Shown here one piece after another: positions 27,256 through 36,928 of a stretch of DNA of 64,000 nt. Made by a program: the position numbers and the translations under genes. The DNA is from Mucilaginibacter frigoritolerans (lineage in GTDB: Bacteria > Bacteroidota > Bacteroidia > Sphingobacteriales > Sphingobacteriaceae), in contig NZ_VLLI01000001.1 in the NCBI RefSeq assembly GCF_007830615.1, positions 544,247 through 608,246 on the forward strand. Reading direction: 5' to 3'. The notes beneath the pieces are model-generated. The model was given only the letters and a program-made list of their open reading frames with translations. It did not search any database and was not told the DNA's origin. Numbering within the stretch: position 1 is the first letter of the stretch; each line of letters starts with the position of its first letter.

Positions 27256-28899
27256 TTAATAACCTTTATTTTGAATAAGATTTGGGTTAACAGCTAAGTC
27301 AGTTTGCGGTAATGGGAATAAATTTCGGTAGTCAGGAACACTTGTTCCGTTGGCTACACCACCTTTAAACGGCCATAAATATGATCCGCTGGTAAATAAA
27401 CCGTATCTAATTAGGTCAGTACGTCTAAAACCTTCCCAAAATAACTCACGGGCTCTTTCATCCAGTATAAATTGTGTGGTAAGATCCGGTAGTGTAATAT
27501 TACCAGCTGTACTACCACCGTATGCTCTTGTACGTAACGTATTGATATACCCAAGTGCGGTTGTCGCGTCACCTCCCGCGCCGCCACGTAATACGGATTC
27601 TGCATAAATCAAATACATTTCAGGTAAACGGAACAATGGTAAATCAACGTCGCAAAAAGTTGGATCGGATCCAGGTGCGCCTGTACGGGTTACGTTTCTA
27701 AACTTATTAACACCTATACCACTAGAAAATGTAGTGACATTTGTAATGTCTATACTTTGACCCGGGTACCAAAACTCTGCACGTTTATCGGCATTGCCGT
27801 TGTTAGGGAAATTTGTAGTGTCGGTAGTAGCTGGTGCCGGGAAAAGATTTACGATATTACTTGTAGTTCTTGACCCCGCGTAGCCACTGCTGATACCAAA
27901 TTTTGCAGGAGGCATTGAACCACCAACCGGAGCATGTGTTAAATATTGTGAGCCTCCGTATCCTTGTGTTCTTGTACCGTCATAGTTAATAGTAAAAATG
28001 AATTCTCCTGTTTTACCACCGCCAGCAATACTATTTAAATTATCATCAGCCAACATTAATTGGGTAAAATCTGCTATCAGTCCATAATTGGCACTAATTA
28101 CTTTTTGTGAATAAGTAATGGCGTCAGTGTAATCAGCAGTACCAGTGTAAACTTGGGCATTTAAGTAAACACGTGCAAGTAAAGCCCATACAGCCGCCTC
28201 ATCAGCTCTGCCATACTCATTTAGGTTGGGCTTCACCATTAACGGATCAATGGCTTTTAATTCACTAACGATATATGCGTAGAGGTCAGCTCTTGAAATT
28301 TGTTTAGGAATAACAGAACCTATTTGGGTAGCATCAGTTACAAAAGGTGGGTTACCAAAAATATCCATCAACACCCAATACTGGTAAGCACGTAAAAAAC
28401 GGGCTTCTGCAGCATAATAAGCAATTTTGGTAGCATCATCACCTGTTATGCCACGGCTGGCTAACAATGCAGGAGTTGATTGCTGCAGGAAGTTATTACA
28501 TAAAGTAATTTGATAAAGTGAACGATAGTATAAACCTTGTGATATGGCGTTTGTTGCTGACCAAACCATACTGTGAAGGTCTTGTACCCCAGGGTCACCA
28601 TAAGTAATAACTGCTTCATCGGTAGTTAGCTCCTGCACATTCCAAAATAAACGAAAAAAATCGGATGTACCTTCATCAATACCGGCTATATCACCTTGTC
28701 CGGATGGGCCTTCATTACCTGTAAGAGCAAAGCTACCGTAAACTTTTGCCATAGCTTGTGTATAGCCTGTTGGTGTGCTGAAAACCTGCTGTGACGTAAC
28801 AGCATCATTTGGTGAAAGTATCAGTTTCTTTTTACACGATGTAATGCTAACAGCTAATAAGCCTGCTACCACAACTATTTTTGTTAAATTTCTTTTCAT
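27256..28899 (-). CDS. SusD/RagB-family glycan-binding lipoprotein
   Basis: 547 residues; lipoprotein signal with Cys 22 (SITSCKKKL). SusD landmarks are the early LILSPNDAVTSQQVFSTPTGYTQAMAKVYGSF, the TPR-like helices with YYAAEARFLRAYQYWVLMDIFGNPPFV, ADEAAVWALLARVYLNAQVYTG, and the late LFRLPEMYLIYAESVLRGG with ERARELFWEGFRRTDLIRYG. The protein forms the lid of the SusC transporter. The context suggests a starch- or maltodextrin-like substrate, by the SusE homologue and the nearby CBM48-like esterase, but this is inference. Confidence 0.94.
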   Translation of the reverse strand: MKRNLTKIVVVAGLLAVSITSCKKKLILSPNDAVTSQQVFSTPTGYTQAMAKVYGSFALTGNEGPSGQGDIAGIDEGTSDFFRLFWNVQELTTDEAVITYGDPGVQDLHSMVWSATNAISQGLYYRSLYQITLCNNFLQQSTPALLASRGITGDDATKIAYYAAEARFLRAYQYWVLMDIFGNPPFVTDATQIGSVIPKQISRADLYAYIVSELKAIDPLMVKPNLNEYGRADEAAVWALLARVYLNAQVYTGTADYTDAITYSQKVISANYGLIADFTQLMLADDNLNSIAGGGKTGEFIFTINYDGTRTQGYGGSQYLTHAPVGGSMPPAKFGISSGYAGSRTTSNIVNLFPAPATTDTTNFPNNGNADKRAEFWYPGQSIDITNVTTFSSGIGVNKFRNVTRTGAPGSDPTFCDVDLPLFRLPEMYLIYAESVLRGGAGGDATTALGYINTLRTRAYGGSTAGNITLPDLTTQFILDERARELFWEGFRRTDLIRYGLFTSGSYLWPFKGGVANGTSVPDYRNLFPLPQTDLAVNPNLIQNKGY

Positions 28900-28931
28900 G
28901 TTAAATTTATTGTCGTAATAAATTACAAATA

Positions 28932-31900
28932 TTATAAGCTAAGATTTAAACCTAAAATGTAGGTGCGTGGTCTTGGATAGAGATTGTTATCAATACCATT
29001 GGTTACTTCCGGGTCTACTCCTTTGTATTGGGTAATGATAAACACATTATTAACACTTCCGCTAATTCTTAGGTCGCCTGTGTTCTTAAATACTTTTCCA
29101 AAATTATAGCCTACATGCATATTATCCATTCTGAAGAAAGATGCATTTTGAACAAAATAATCTGACAAATATTCATTTGAAGCGTTAAGTCCGCTGAAGC
29201 CGGTTTGCAGCACATTAGTTGAACCGTTGTATAGGCTTATTGGGTTTATGAAATTACTTCTAAAACCGGTTGCAGAATAAATGTTGTTATAAACGTAATT
29301 ACCCACATTAGCTCTTGCAGAAAAGCCAAAGCTGATTTTTTTAAATCTTAATTCTGAACTGATTCCATAGTATTCTTGTGGGTCAGGGCTGTGTGCAACC
29401 GAAAGATCTGAGCTAGTAATTTGTCCGTCACCGTTTTTATCTACAAATACGCCATCAAGTGGTTTGCCGTCAGCTCCGTAAACCTGTTGATAGGTGTAAA
29501 AAGAGTTTTTAGCATAGCCAACCTGGTCAATTTGAATAGTTGTTCCTATACCACCTGAAATACCTCCAACTTGGTTACCCGGAAAATTGGGGTTAGGGAT
29601 AGATGTCAAATTAGTGATCTTATTTCTGTCAACAGTAGCATTAACACTGGCAGTCCATGAAAGATCTTTTGTGTCGATTATCTTTACATTAACACTAAAT
29701 TCCAGGCCTTTATCCTGCATGTTACCCACGTTAGCAACTATTTGATTACCAAAGTTACTACCTGCTGGTTCATTAATGGTAGCTAACAGGTTTTTAGTTT
29801 TTCTGAAATACAGATCCAAACTACCTGTGATGCGGTCATTAAGAAAACCGTAGTCAAATGCAGCGTTTGTTGTAGCTGTTGACTCCCATGTTCTGCCTGG
29901 ATAAAATGCTCCCGGACGATATACCTGAAAATAGGTGCCATTACCAAATTCATATTCGGCAGATCTATTACCTAACGAATATGGTGATAGATAATCATAG
30001 TTTCCTATTCCATCCTGGTTACCGGTAACACCATATTCTAAACGGAATTTTAAGTTTGATAATGTTGTGTTTCCTTTCAAGAAATCTTCATTGCTGATAA
30101 CCCATGCACCAGCCACAGAAGGGAAATATCCTGTACGGATGCCCGGAGCAAATCTTGTTGATACATCCTCTCTGATAGTACCGGTTAATAAATATTTACT
30201 GTCATATGAATAATTTACCCTGGCATATAATGATGCTAATTCACTTTTTTGCAAATCAGTAGGATAATTGAATGCTGAATTTGGCTGCACCTCACCATTA
30301 CTAAAATAAGTTAGGTAATTGGTATTCGTAATGGAATAGGTTTGAGTTGAATAACCAGCAACCGCGTCAACATGGCTTTTAATAGATTTAAAATCATGAG
30401 CATAACTTAAGTATCCCTCAAGTGTGCTATTACCTGTTACACCTTTGTATTTGGAATCTTTACCTCTTTGAAGTACACCATTTGCATCTGCTGTACCTGG
30501 ATATTGTGAAGCAGCTGAAGCTGGTATAATATCATACCCTTGTCCGTTTGAACCATCATAGGCAAGATTTACATTCGCATGCAGGTCAGGAAAGAAATGC
30601 AGTTTATAATCTAGAGCTAAGCTGGTAATTGCCCTGTAAACCGTACTTCTATTATTCTCCTCTTCTAACAAACCAAGCGGGTTTCTGGTTGCAAGTGTGT
30701 TTAAATTCTCGGGGTTGGTACTGGTTGGCGATAAAACTTCATAAAAGCCACCATAAGCGCTATTGCCCGAATAAACAGGATCCGTTGGATTAAAGCTGGC
30801 TGCGCTTCCTATGGCACCCTGGTTTGCAAATCGTTGCTTAACCTGTGAACCCAGGAAATTAAAATTGATTTTTAAATGATCTGTAAATAAGCTAGGGCTT
30901 AAATTGATATTGCTGGTATAGCGTTCTAAAGAGCTGGTTTTTAAAATACCGTCATCATCTGTATAACCCACGGAAATCCTATATGGTAACTTTCCAGCTG
31001 TTCCAGAAATGCTAAGGTTATTATCGGTACTTACAGAGGTTTGATAAATCTGTTTTTGCCAATCAGTATTTGCTGTTCCTAACTGATTCAAATAAGTAGT
31101 GTCACCAGGAGCAGTAGCTTGTGACTTGACATAGGTTCTAAATTGATTTGCTGATAGAACAGAGGCTTCTTTAGTTAATTTTCCAACAGAGAATTGGGTA
31201 CTGAAATTGATCTGTGGTTTACCGCTCTGGCCTTTTTTGGTTGTGATGATGATTACACCATTTGAAGCCCGGTTACCATAGATAGCCGCCGCAGAGGCAT
31301 CTTTTAAAATAGAGAAAGATGCTATATCATTGGGGTTAATTAAGCTTAATGGATCTGCTACCCCTGAAATTCTTGAGGTCCCATCAGCGTTTCTGCCAGC
31401 ATCCAACGGAACACCATCTATAACAATGAGTGGTTGATTGCTTCCGTTTACTGAAGCACCCCCACGTATAAGGATCTGACTTCCGGAACCTGGTGCACCA
31501 CTGTTTGAAATAATGGAAACACCAGCAACTTTGCCCTGAATTAATTGTTCGGGGGTGGTAATAGCACCCTGGTTAAAATCTTTTGCGGTTACTGTTGCAA
31601 TTGCACCGGTTAAGTCTTTCTTTTTTTCAGTTCCGTAGCCAATTACCACAACTTCGTTTAATCCTGTACTTTGTGGTTGTAAACCAAAATTAATAGTTAT
31701 TGCTGAAGTGGTAACAGTCACTGTTTTTTTAAGGTCCACATAACCCAGAAACTTTGCAGTAAGCGTATAGTTACCAGATTTAATACCGGTAATGGTAAAG
31801 TTACCATTTAAATCAGTAGGGGAACCGATAGTGGTTCCATCAATACTAACCGCTGCTCCGGGCAGGGGCTGATTATTTTCATCAACTACCTTACCTTTTA

Positions 31901-31985
31901 TACTTCCGCTTTGTGCAAAAACGATGACAGAAATCATCATAAAAGCGCATAGAAGTACATACTTTTTTAAGTAATTTTTTCTCAT
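28932..31985 (-). CDS. SusC/RagA-family TonB-dependent outer-membrane receptor
   Basis: 1,017 residues from the ATG at 31985, where a proper signal peptide begins (MRKNYLKKYVLLCAFMMI, ending VFAQ). The upstream in-frame extension to 32063 lacks signal-peptide character. The order is a carboxypeptidase-like D2 domain (GSIKGKVVDENNQPLPGAAVSIDGT), a TonB box region (NEVVVIGYGT), a plug domain with the RagA signature VDGVPL and KDASAAAIYGNRASNGVIIITTKKG, then a beta-barrel ending in YPRPRTYILGLNLSL. It imports glycan fragments with SusD. First gene of the three-gene operon. Confidence 0.95.
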   Translation of the reverse strand: MRKNYLKKYVLLCAFMMISVIVFAQSGSIKGKVVDENNQPLPGAAVSIDGTTIGSPTDLNGNFTITGIKSGNYTLTAKFLGYVDLKKTVTVTTSAITINFGLQPQSTGLNEVVVIGYGTEKKKDLTGAIATVTAKDFNQGAITTPEQLIQGKVAGVSIISNSGAPGSGSQILIRGGASVNGSNQPLIVIDGVPLDAGRNADGTSRISGVADPLSLINPNDIASFSILKDASAAAIYGNRASNGVIIITTKKGQSGKPQINFSTQFSVGKLTKEASVLSANQFRTYVKSQATAPGDTTYLNQLGTANTDWQKQIYQTSVSTDNNLSISGTAGKLPYRISVGYTDDDGILKTSSLERYTSNINLSPSLFTDHLKINFNFLGSQVKQRFANQGAIGSAASFNPTDPVYSGNSAYGGFYEVLSPTSTNPENLNTLATRNPLGLLEEENNRSTVYRAITSLALDYKLHFFPDLHANVNLAYDGSNGQGYDIIPASAASQYPGTADANGVLQRGKDSKYKGVTGNSTLEGYLSYAHDFKSIKSHVDAVAGYSTQTYSITNTNYLTYFSNGEVQPNSAFNYPTDLQKSELASLYARVNYSYDSKYLLTGTIREDVSTRFAPGIRTGYFPSVAGAWVISNEDFLKGNTTLSNLKFRLEYGVTGNQDGIGNYDYLSPYSLGNRSAEYEFGNGTYFQVYRPGAFYPGRTWESTATTNAAFDYGFLNDRITGSLDLYFRKTKNLLATINEPAGSNFGNQIVANVGNMQDKGLEFSVNVKIIDTKDLSWTASVNATVDRNKITNLTSIPNPNFPGNQVGGISGGIGTTIQIDQVGYAKNSFYTYQQVYGADGKPLDGVFVDKNGDGQITSSDLSVAHSPDPQEYYGISSELRFKKISFGFSARANVGNYVYNNIYSATGFRSNFINPISLYNGSTNVLQTGFSGLNASNEYLSDYFVQNASFFRMDNMHVGYNFGKVFKNTGDLRISGSVNNVFIITQYKGVDPEVTNGIDNNLYPRPRTYILGLNLSL

Positions 31986-32331
31986 ATACTTTTTTTGTTT
32001 TGTAATTAAAAAAAGGCAATTTGTGCCTGCTACAATTGGTTTGTTGTGCTGCTGAAACAGCATGTGCCTAATTTACACTTAGAAGTAATAAATGCAAATA
32101 TTATATAAAAGATAATTTTTGAGGTTTTTATTGGTCTATTATTAACTTTAAAGAAACATGAAATGAGTGTATTTTATTTTAATAAAATCATAAATTTTGC
32201 TTCAAATTTTAAGAAAAACGAAGTTTTTGCATTTAAAAAGTGTATAAATTACACAATTGGTAATTTTACTTATATGTAATGGATTTCCGGGAACGTTCCC
32301 GGAAAATTAACCGTCTTGTCGACATTTTATA
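31986..32331. promoter_or_regulatory. Divergent regulatory region of the SusC/D/E operon and the esterase gene
   Basis: 346 AT-rich bases with no reading frame. The striking element is a perfect 22-bp palindrome at 32284-32305 (see its entry). No exact TAnnTTTG box was found on either strand, so both promoters may be weak or activator-dependent. The long SusC leader fits regulation of the PUL. No regulator gene is present in the locus. Confidence 0.6.
32284..32305. promoter_or_regulatory. Perfect 22-bp palindrome, LacI-family-type operator
   Basis: Each half reads TTTCCGGGAAC with its exact complement; the centre is AACGTT. A GC-rich palindrome with central CG in otherwise AT-rich DNA is the typical form of LacI/GalR operators. 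It lies 27 bases upstream of the esterase ATG, so it could control that gene directly and perhaps the divergent PUL. Confidence 0.6.
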
Positions 32332-33474
32332 ATGAAGAAAAAAAAAATTTTCTGCGCGTTTTTGCTTTCTGCTCAATTTTTTTTGCTGGAAGGGCAACAA
32401 ATAATTGTCTTTAAAACAAGTAATAAATTACCAGTCAAAGTGTCAAATGTACACCTGTTTTTGGCAGGCAATTTTAACAATTGGAACCCTGCTGACTCAG
32501 CATGGGAATTACATTCCGATTCATTAGGTTATTCACACCTTTTAAAACATATGCCTAAAGGTATTTACCGTTTTAAAGTGACCAGGGGAAGCTGGCAAAC
32601 AGTTGAATGTACTGCTGATGGCAAACCTGTCGAAAACCGAATCATTAAAGTTTTAAATGATACTACTATCACTGTTGATATAAAAGGCTGGCAAGACAAT
32701 TTCGCCCAACCTGAAAAAATGCATACGGCAACTGCACAGGTTCATATAATAAGTGAGACTTTTGATATTCCACAGTTAAGCAGGCAAAGAAGAATATGGA
32801 TTTATTTGCCTGCCGGATATCAAACTTCCGGAAAAAAATATCCTGTAATTTATATGCACGACGGGCAGAATTTGTTTGACGCCTATACTTCAGGGTACGG
32901 AGAATGGGGTATTGATGAATTTATGGACAAACTACCTGATAGCAAAGAATGTATAATTGTGGGCATTGATCATGGTGGTGACCATCGGATAACGGAATAC
33001 GATCCGTATGATTCAAAATATGGAAAGGGTAGAGGGAGTGACTACATTGATTTTATAGTAACAACGCTTAAGCCGTATATTGATGCACAGTATCGTACAA
33101 AAACTGACGCTAAACATACAACTATAGCCGGAAGCTCAATGGGGGGATTAATTTCCATGTATGCTATCTTAAAATATCCTCATGTATTTGGTAATGCTGG
33201 AATATTTTCGCCGGCTTTTTGGATTGCTCCCGAAATTTATCAGTTTGCTAAACAGCAGAAGCTTTTAAGTAAATCAAGATTTTATTTTGTTTGCGGAGAT
33301 GCGGAAAGTGACAGTATGGTAAATGACATGAATAAAATGGCTGATATTATTAGTTCAAAAAGTGTGAGCATAAAAAGATCACCCGTTATAATTATAAAAG
33401 GTGCCAGTCATAATGAAAAGCAATGGAATGGAGATTTTCCTGATTTTTATAATTGGTTAATCAACGGCTTGTGA
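32332..33474 (+). CDS. Secreted esterase with N-terminal CBM48/AMPK-like domain
   Basis: 380 residues with a signal peptide (KKKKIFCAFLLSAQFFLLEG). Residues 30-120 look like a starch-binding or CBM48-like beta-sandwich (VHLFLAGNFNNWNPADSAWEL, IYRFKVTRGSW). Residues 135-378 are an esterase-D-type alpha/beta hydrolase: IYLPAGYQTSGKKYPVIYMHDGQNLFD, nucleophile elbow GSSMGG (Ser 269), and catalytic His 360 in GASHNEKQW. Divergent from the SusC/D/E operon and sharing the palindromic control region, it probably removes acyl groups from the imported glycan or acts on a related substrate. I infer this from context, not from the fold alone. Confidence 0.85.
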   Translation: MKKKKIFCAFLLSAQFFLLEGQQIIVFKTSNKLPVKVSNVHLFLAGNFNNWNPADSAWELHSDSLGYSHLLKHMPKGIYRFKVTRGSWQTVECTADGKPVENRIIKVLNDTTITVDIKGWQDNFAQPEKMHTATAQVHIISETFDIPQLSRQRRIWIYLPAGYQTSGKKYPVIYMHDGQNLFDAYTSGYGEWGIDEFMDKLPDSKECIIVGIDHGGDHRITEYDPYDSKYGKGRGSDYIDFIVTTLKPYIDAQYRTKTDAKHTTIAGSSMGGLISMYAILKYPHVFGNAGIFSPAFWIAPEIYQFAKQQKLLSKSRFYFVCGDAESDSMVNDMNKMADIISSKSVSIKRSPVIIIKGASHNEKQWNGDFPDFYNWLINGL

Positions 33475-33536
33475 AAATTACTTTAAAGAATTTGATAATC
33501 GATATAAATAAATGAAAATCTCAATAGCACCAATTT

Positions 33537-36500
33537 TTAGTCACCATCCTGTGTATTAAATAAATACGTTTCGGTATTACCTAAAGGTAAATTGGTCATT
33601 TCACCACGATTTTGCTGCCACCAGAAACGCAAACGTGGTTTTTCATGGTTCCCAATTTCATTCATTGAATCAGCATCATAAAGACGGCCATTAACCATTA
33701 CATATTTTATTTTCACGCTATTACGAATATCATCCAACGGATTATCATTCAAAACAACCAGGTCTGCTAATTTTCCGACTTCTAATGAGCCAATTTCTTT
33801 ATCCATCCCTAAATATGAAGCGCCGTTAATGGTGGCGCAATGTATGGCCTGCATCGGTGTCATTCCCCCCTGTACCAGCATCCAAAGTTCCCAGTGGGCA
33901 CCAAGCCCTTGTATTTGCCCGTGGGAGCCAAGGTTAACTTTGGTGCCGCCATCAGCAATTTGTTTTACATACTTTGATACCTCAATATGACCGTAATCGC
34001 CATATTCAGATGTCGTTCTGCGTCTTGACCGGGCATCAATTATGGATTGTGGGGTAAAGCTTAATAAATGTTCATTTTTCCAAACTTCTGTACGGTCATA
34101 CCAGTAGTTTTCACCAAATTGGGTACCATAACAAACTATTAAAGTAGGGGTATAGCCTGATTTGCTATTATTCCATAATGTTTTTACATCTTTATAAACT
34201 GGCCAAACAGGTATATTATGCTCAATACCTGTATGTCCATCCAATATCATATTCATATTGGTAAAAAAGGTTGAACCTCCTTCGGGTACTACTTCCATTT
34301 GTAGTTCACGGGCAGCTTCAATAATTTGCTGACGTTGTTCACGTCTTGGCTGGTTATAACTTTTAACTGAAAATGCACCAACAGCCTTTAACCTTCGCAA
34401 ATTAGAACGGGCATCGTCCAGACTATTAATTACGGCTTTAAAATCACCATCTGCGCCATAAAGAATGGTACCTGTAGAATACACTCTGGGGCCAACCATA
34501 TTTCCGGCCTTTAACATTTCCGACTGGCTGAAAACCATTTCAGTATTGCTGGATGGATCGTGTGAAGTAGTTACACCAAAAGCCAGGTTTGCATAATAAT
34601 TCCAGTCTTGCTGTGGCGAAATACCATCGGGGCTGGTGTGCAGATGTGCGTGTACATCAACAATGCCCGGCATTACCGTTTTGCCTGCCAGATCATAAAC
34701 TTTAACGCTATCAGGTACGTGAATGTCACTTGCTTTACCTATAGCTGTTATTCTGTTCTGATTAACAATAATTACGCCGTTTTCAATCACTTCATCACCT
34801 TTCATGGTAATAATTCTGGCGTTTTTAAACACGATAACTCCTGTAGGTAAATCTGCTTTAAGGGTTAAACCGATATCAATACCTGCGGTATCAATAGTTG
34901 GAGTTTTATCAGAGCTATCATCAATAAAAGGAAAGGCGCTACTTATATCTCTTACAAAATATTTTGGACCTAATGTCCACATTAATTTTTTACTGTCATT
35001 GCTCCAGTGCAAATATGTTCCGGCATCGCGGGTTAACTTATTTAACGGAATAGCTTTGTTTGCTGCCGATAATTCCTGAGCACTACCAGTATAAACCATT
35101 GGAGTGATGTAGCAATTATATAATTCAGTAAAAGCCATCCACTTACCATCGGGGCTGGGATTAAATTGTGTTGCATATTTGGAGGTATACAATGTTTGCT
35201 GGTTAGCACCGGTTGTATCCATTATTTTAAATGCCTTTTTATCGCCTTCACTACTTTGGTAATATATTTTGGCATCGTCAGTGGAGAACTGCGGATAAAT
35301 GCCATTGTTGATGATCATTTTGGGAGTGCCGCCATTTATAGAAATGGTATAAATGCCTGGATTTTGACCAAATGCAAATCCTGATGTTTCATTTCCTTCG
35401 CCTTTACGATAAACTATTTTATCTCCTTTGTTTGAAAATTTAGGCGAATAATAAAAACCTTTTTCTGCTGTTAATCTGGTTACCTGGCAAGTAGTGAGGT
35501 CAATCTTATTTACCGATGCTTTCAGCTCATCACTCCAGTCAATATAAACCAGCGATTTTCCATCTGGACTAAAGGACGGTTCATATTCAAAATTATTGGT
35601 CGCAGTTATTCTTGTTGGATTTCCGCCAAGTAAGCTCTTAATGTAAATATATCCCGCGGCATTAAATGCAATCACCTTTCCATCAGGTGAGGTGGTTAAC
35701 TGTCGGATCATTTTAACCGGAAATTCATCCTGAAAAACCTTTTGCTGATAATGAAGAGACTCAGTGATACTTTGTTGCGAGGCAGCTTCAAAAGGTATTT
35801 GAATGGGATTCAGCGTTGTAATATCTAGGCTCCATATTTTGCCCTTTGCGTAAAACACAAGACCGGTGTTGTTTGGAAGCCATGCAAAATTTGGATAAAC
35901 TCCAAATATGGCCCATGTTTCCTGCTGGTCGTGTGATAAGTCATCATATACAGGCCACTCTTCACCGGTACTTAAATTATGAATATACAATACAGATTTT
36001 AACCTTACACGTTTTACAAAAGCTAGCAATTTACCATTAGGCGATATCTGAGGCCTGCAGGCACCACCGGTTCCACCCGTTACCGTTTCAATATCACCTG
36101 TTTGCCTATTCAATCTCTTTATAGCATAGATACCTTTGTTAGGGTCTTTATTATATTCAAATTGAGGGCCAGGAGTTACATCTTCGCTCCAATATACATA
36201 CTTACCATCCGGAGAGACTATTGGTTCACCGGCGTCCTGCTGGTCATTTTTTCTTTTGGTGAGTTGTATCCCTTCGCCACCTGTTTTATGATAAAGCCAC
36301 ATTTCACCCGCGCCTAATGAGCGGGTGCCGGTAAAATGTTTACGGGCAACTAAAAATTGCCCGTCTGGCGCCCATGATGCATTATTTAATAGCCTGAAAT
36401 TTTCTTTGGTTATAGCGTGTTTATTGCTTCCATCGCTATTCATAACCCATATGTTATCACCGCCATCCTTATCACTGGTATAGGATATCAATTTACCGTC

Positions 36501-36770
36501 AGGACTAAAACGGGGTTGAATTTCCCATGCTTTGCCGCCTGCAAGTAAAGTTGCTTTCCCTCCTTCAATAGGCATGCTATAGATGTCGCCCAATAAATCA
36601 AATACGATAGCTCTGCCATCAGGACTAACATCCAAATTCATCCAGGTACCTTCGTCAGTAGTTATGGTTATTTTTTTCTGTTGCCCCGGAGGATTTTCCA
36701 CATTCCATTTCTGGGCGTATGAACCAATTGCAACAAATAAAAAGAGAAAGGTAACGCAGATGAATTTCAT
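33537..36770 (-). CDS. Secreted TolB-like beta-propeller fused to an amidohydrolase
   Basis: 1,077 residues from the ATG at 36770, where MKFICVTFLFLFVAIGSYAQ is a good signal peptide. An in-frame extension to 36935 would overlap recQ and is rejected. Residues about 35-560 are WD40/TolB-like repeats (many 'SPDGK' strands: VSPDGRAIVF, FSPDGKLISY, ISPNGKLLAF). Residues about 640-1040 are an amidohydrolase/imidazolonepropionase-like domain: PGIVDVHAHLH (metal ligands near 706-710), EHNIP, LGSHGQ and the end IGSLEVGKLADLVVLNDNPL. Members of this architecture are often called peptidases or amidohydrolases. The substrate is unknown. Confidence 0.85.
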   Translation of the reverse strand: MKFICVTFLFLFVAIGSYAQKWNVENPPGQQKKITITTDEGTWMNLDVSPDGRAIVFDLLGDIYSMPIEGGKATLLAGGKAWEIQPRFSPDGKLISYTSDKDGGDNIWVMNSDGSNKHAITKENFRLLNNASWAPDGQFLVARKHFTGTRSLGAGEMWLYHKTGGEGIQLTKRKNDQQDAGEPIVSPDGKYVYWSEDVTPGPQFEYNKDPNKGIYAIKRLNRQTGDIETVTGGTGGACRPQISPNGKLLAFVKRVRLKSVLYIHNLSTGEEWPVYDDLSHDQQETWAIFGVYPNFAWLPNNTGLVFYAKGKIWSLDITTLNPIQIPFEAASQQSITESLHYQQKVFQDEFPVKMIRQLTTSPDGKVIAFNAAGYIYIKSLLGGNPTRITATNNFEYEPSFSPDGKSLVYIDWSDELKASVNKIDLTTCQVTRLTAEKGFYYSPKFSNKGDKIVYRKGEGNETSGFAFGQNPGIYTISINGGTPKMIINNGIYPQFSTDDAKIYYQSSEGDKKAFKIMDTTGANQQTLYTSKYATQFNPSPDGKWMAFTELYNCYITPMVYTGSAQELSAANKAIPLNKLTRDAGTYLHWSNDSKKLMWTLGPKYFVRDISSAFPFIDDSSDKTPTIDTAGIDIGLTLKADLPTGVIVFKNARIITMKGDEVIENGVIIVNQNRITAIGKASDIHVPDSVKVYDLAGKTVMPGIVDVHAHLHTSPDGISPQQDWNYYANLAFGVTTSHDPSSNTEMVFSQSEMLKAGNMVGPRVYSTGTILYGADGDFKAVINSLDDARSNLRRLKAVGAFSVKSYNQPRREQRQQIIEAARELQMEVVPEGGSTFFTNMNMILDGHTGIEHNIPVWPVYKDVKTLWNNSKSGYTPTLIVCYGTQFGENYWYDRTEVWKNEHLLSFTPQSIIDARSRRRTTSEYGDYGHIEVSKYVKQIADGGTKVNLGSHGQIQGLGAHWELWMLVQGGMTPMQAIHCATINGASYLGMDKEIGSLEVGKLADLVVLNDNPLDDIRNSVKIKYVMVNGRLYDADSMNEIGNHEKPRLRFWWQQNRGEMTNLPLGNTETYLFNTQDGD

Positions 36771-36928
36771 TATATCAGGGTTTGTAACCGCGAATTTATA
36801 AATATTAAAGGATTTTAGGTTTTGGATGTTCGATTTCGAATTTATCTTTACAATCTGTACACTCAATTTTTGATTTAACAGGTAAAGCCTTAAAATAAAA
36901 ATTGAGAGCATAGGTTTCAAAATAACAA

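Noticed and set aside
31986..32063. N-terminal extension of the SusC-like receptor
   Set aside because: The 26 extra residues are not a signal peptide, whereas the ATG at 31985 begins one.
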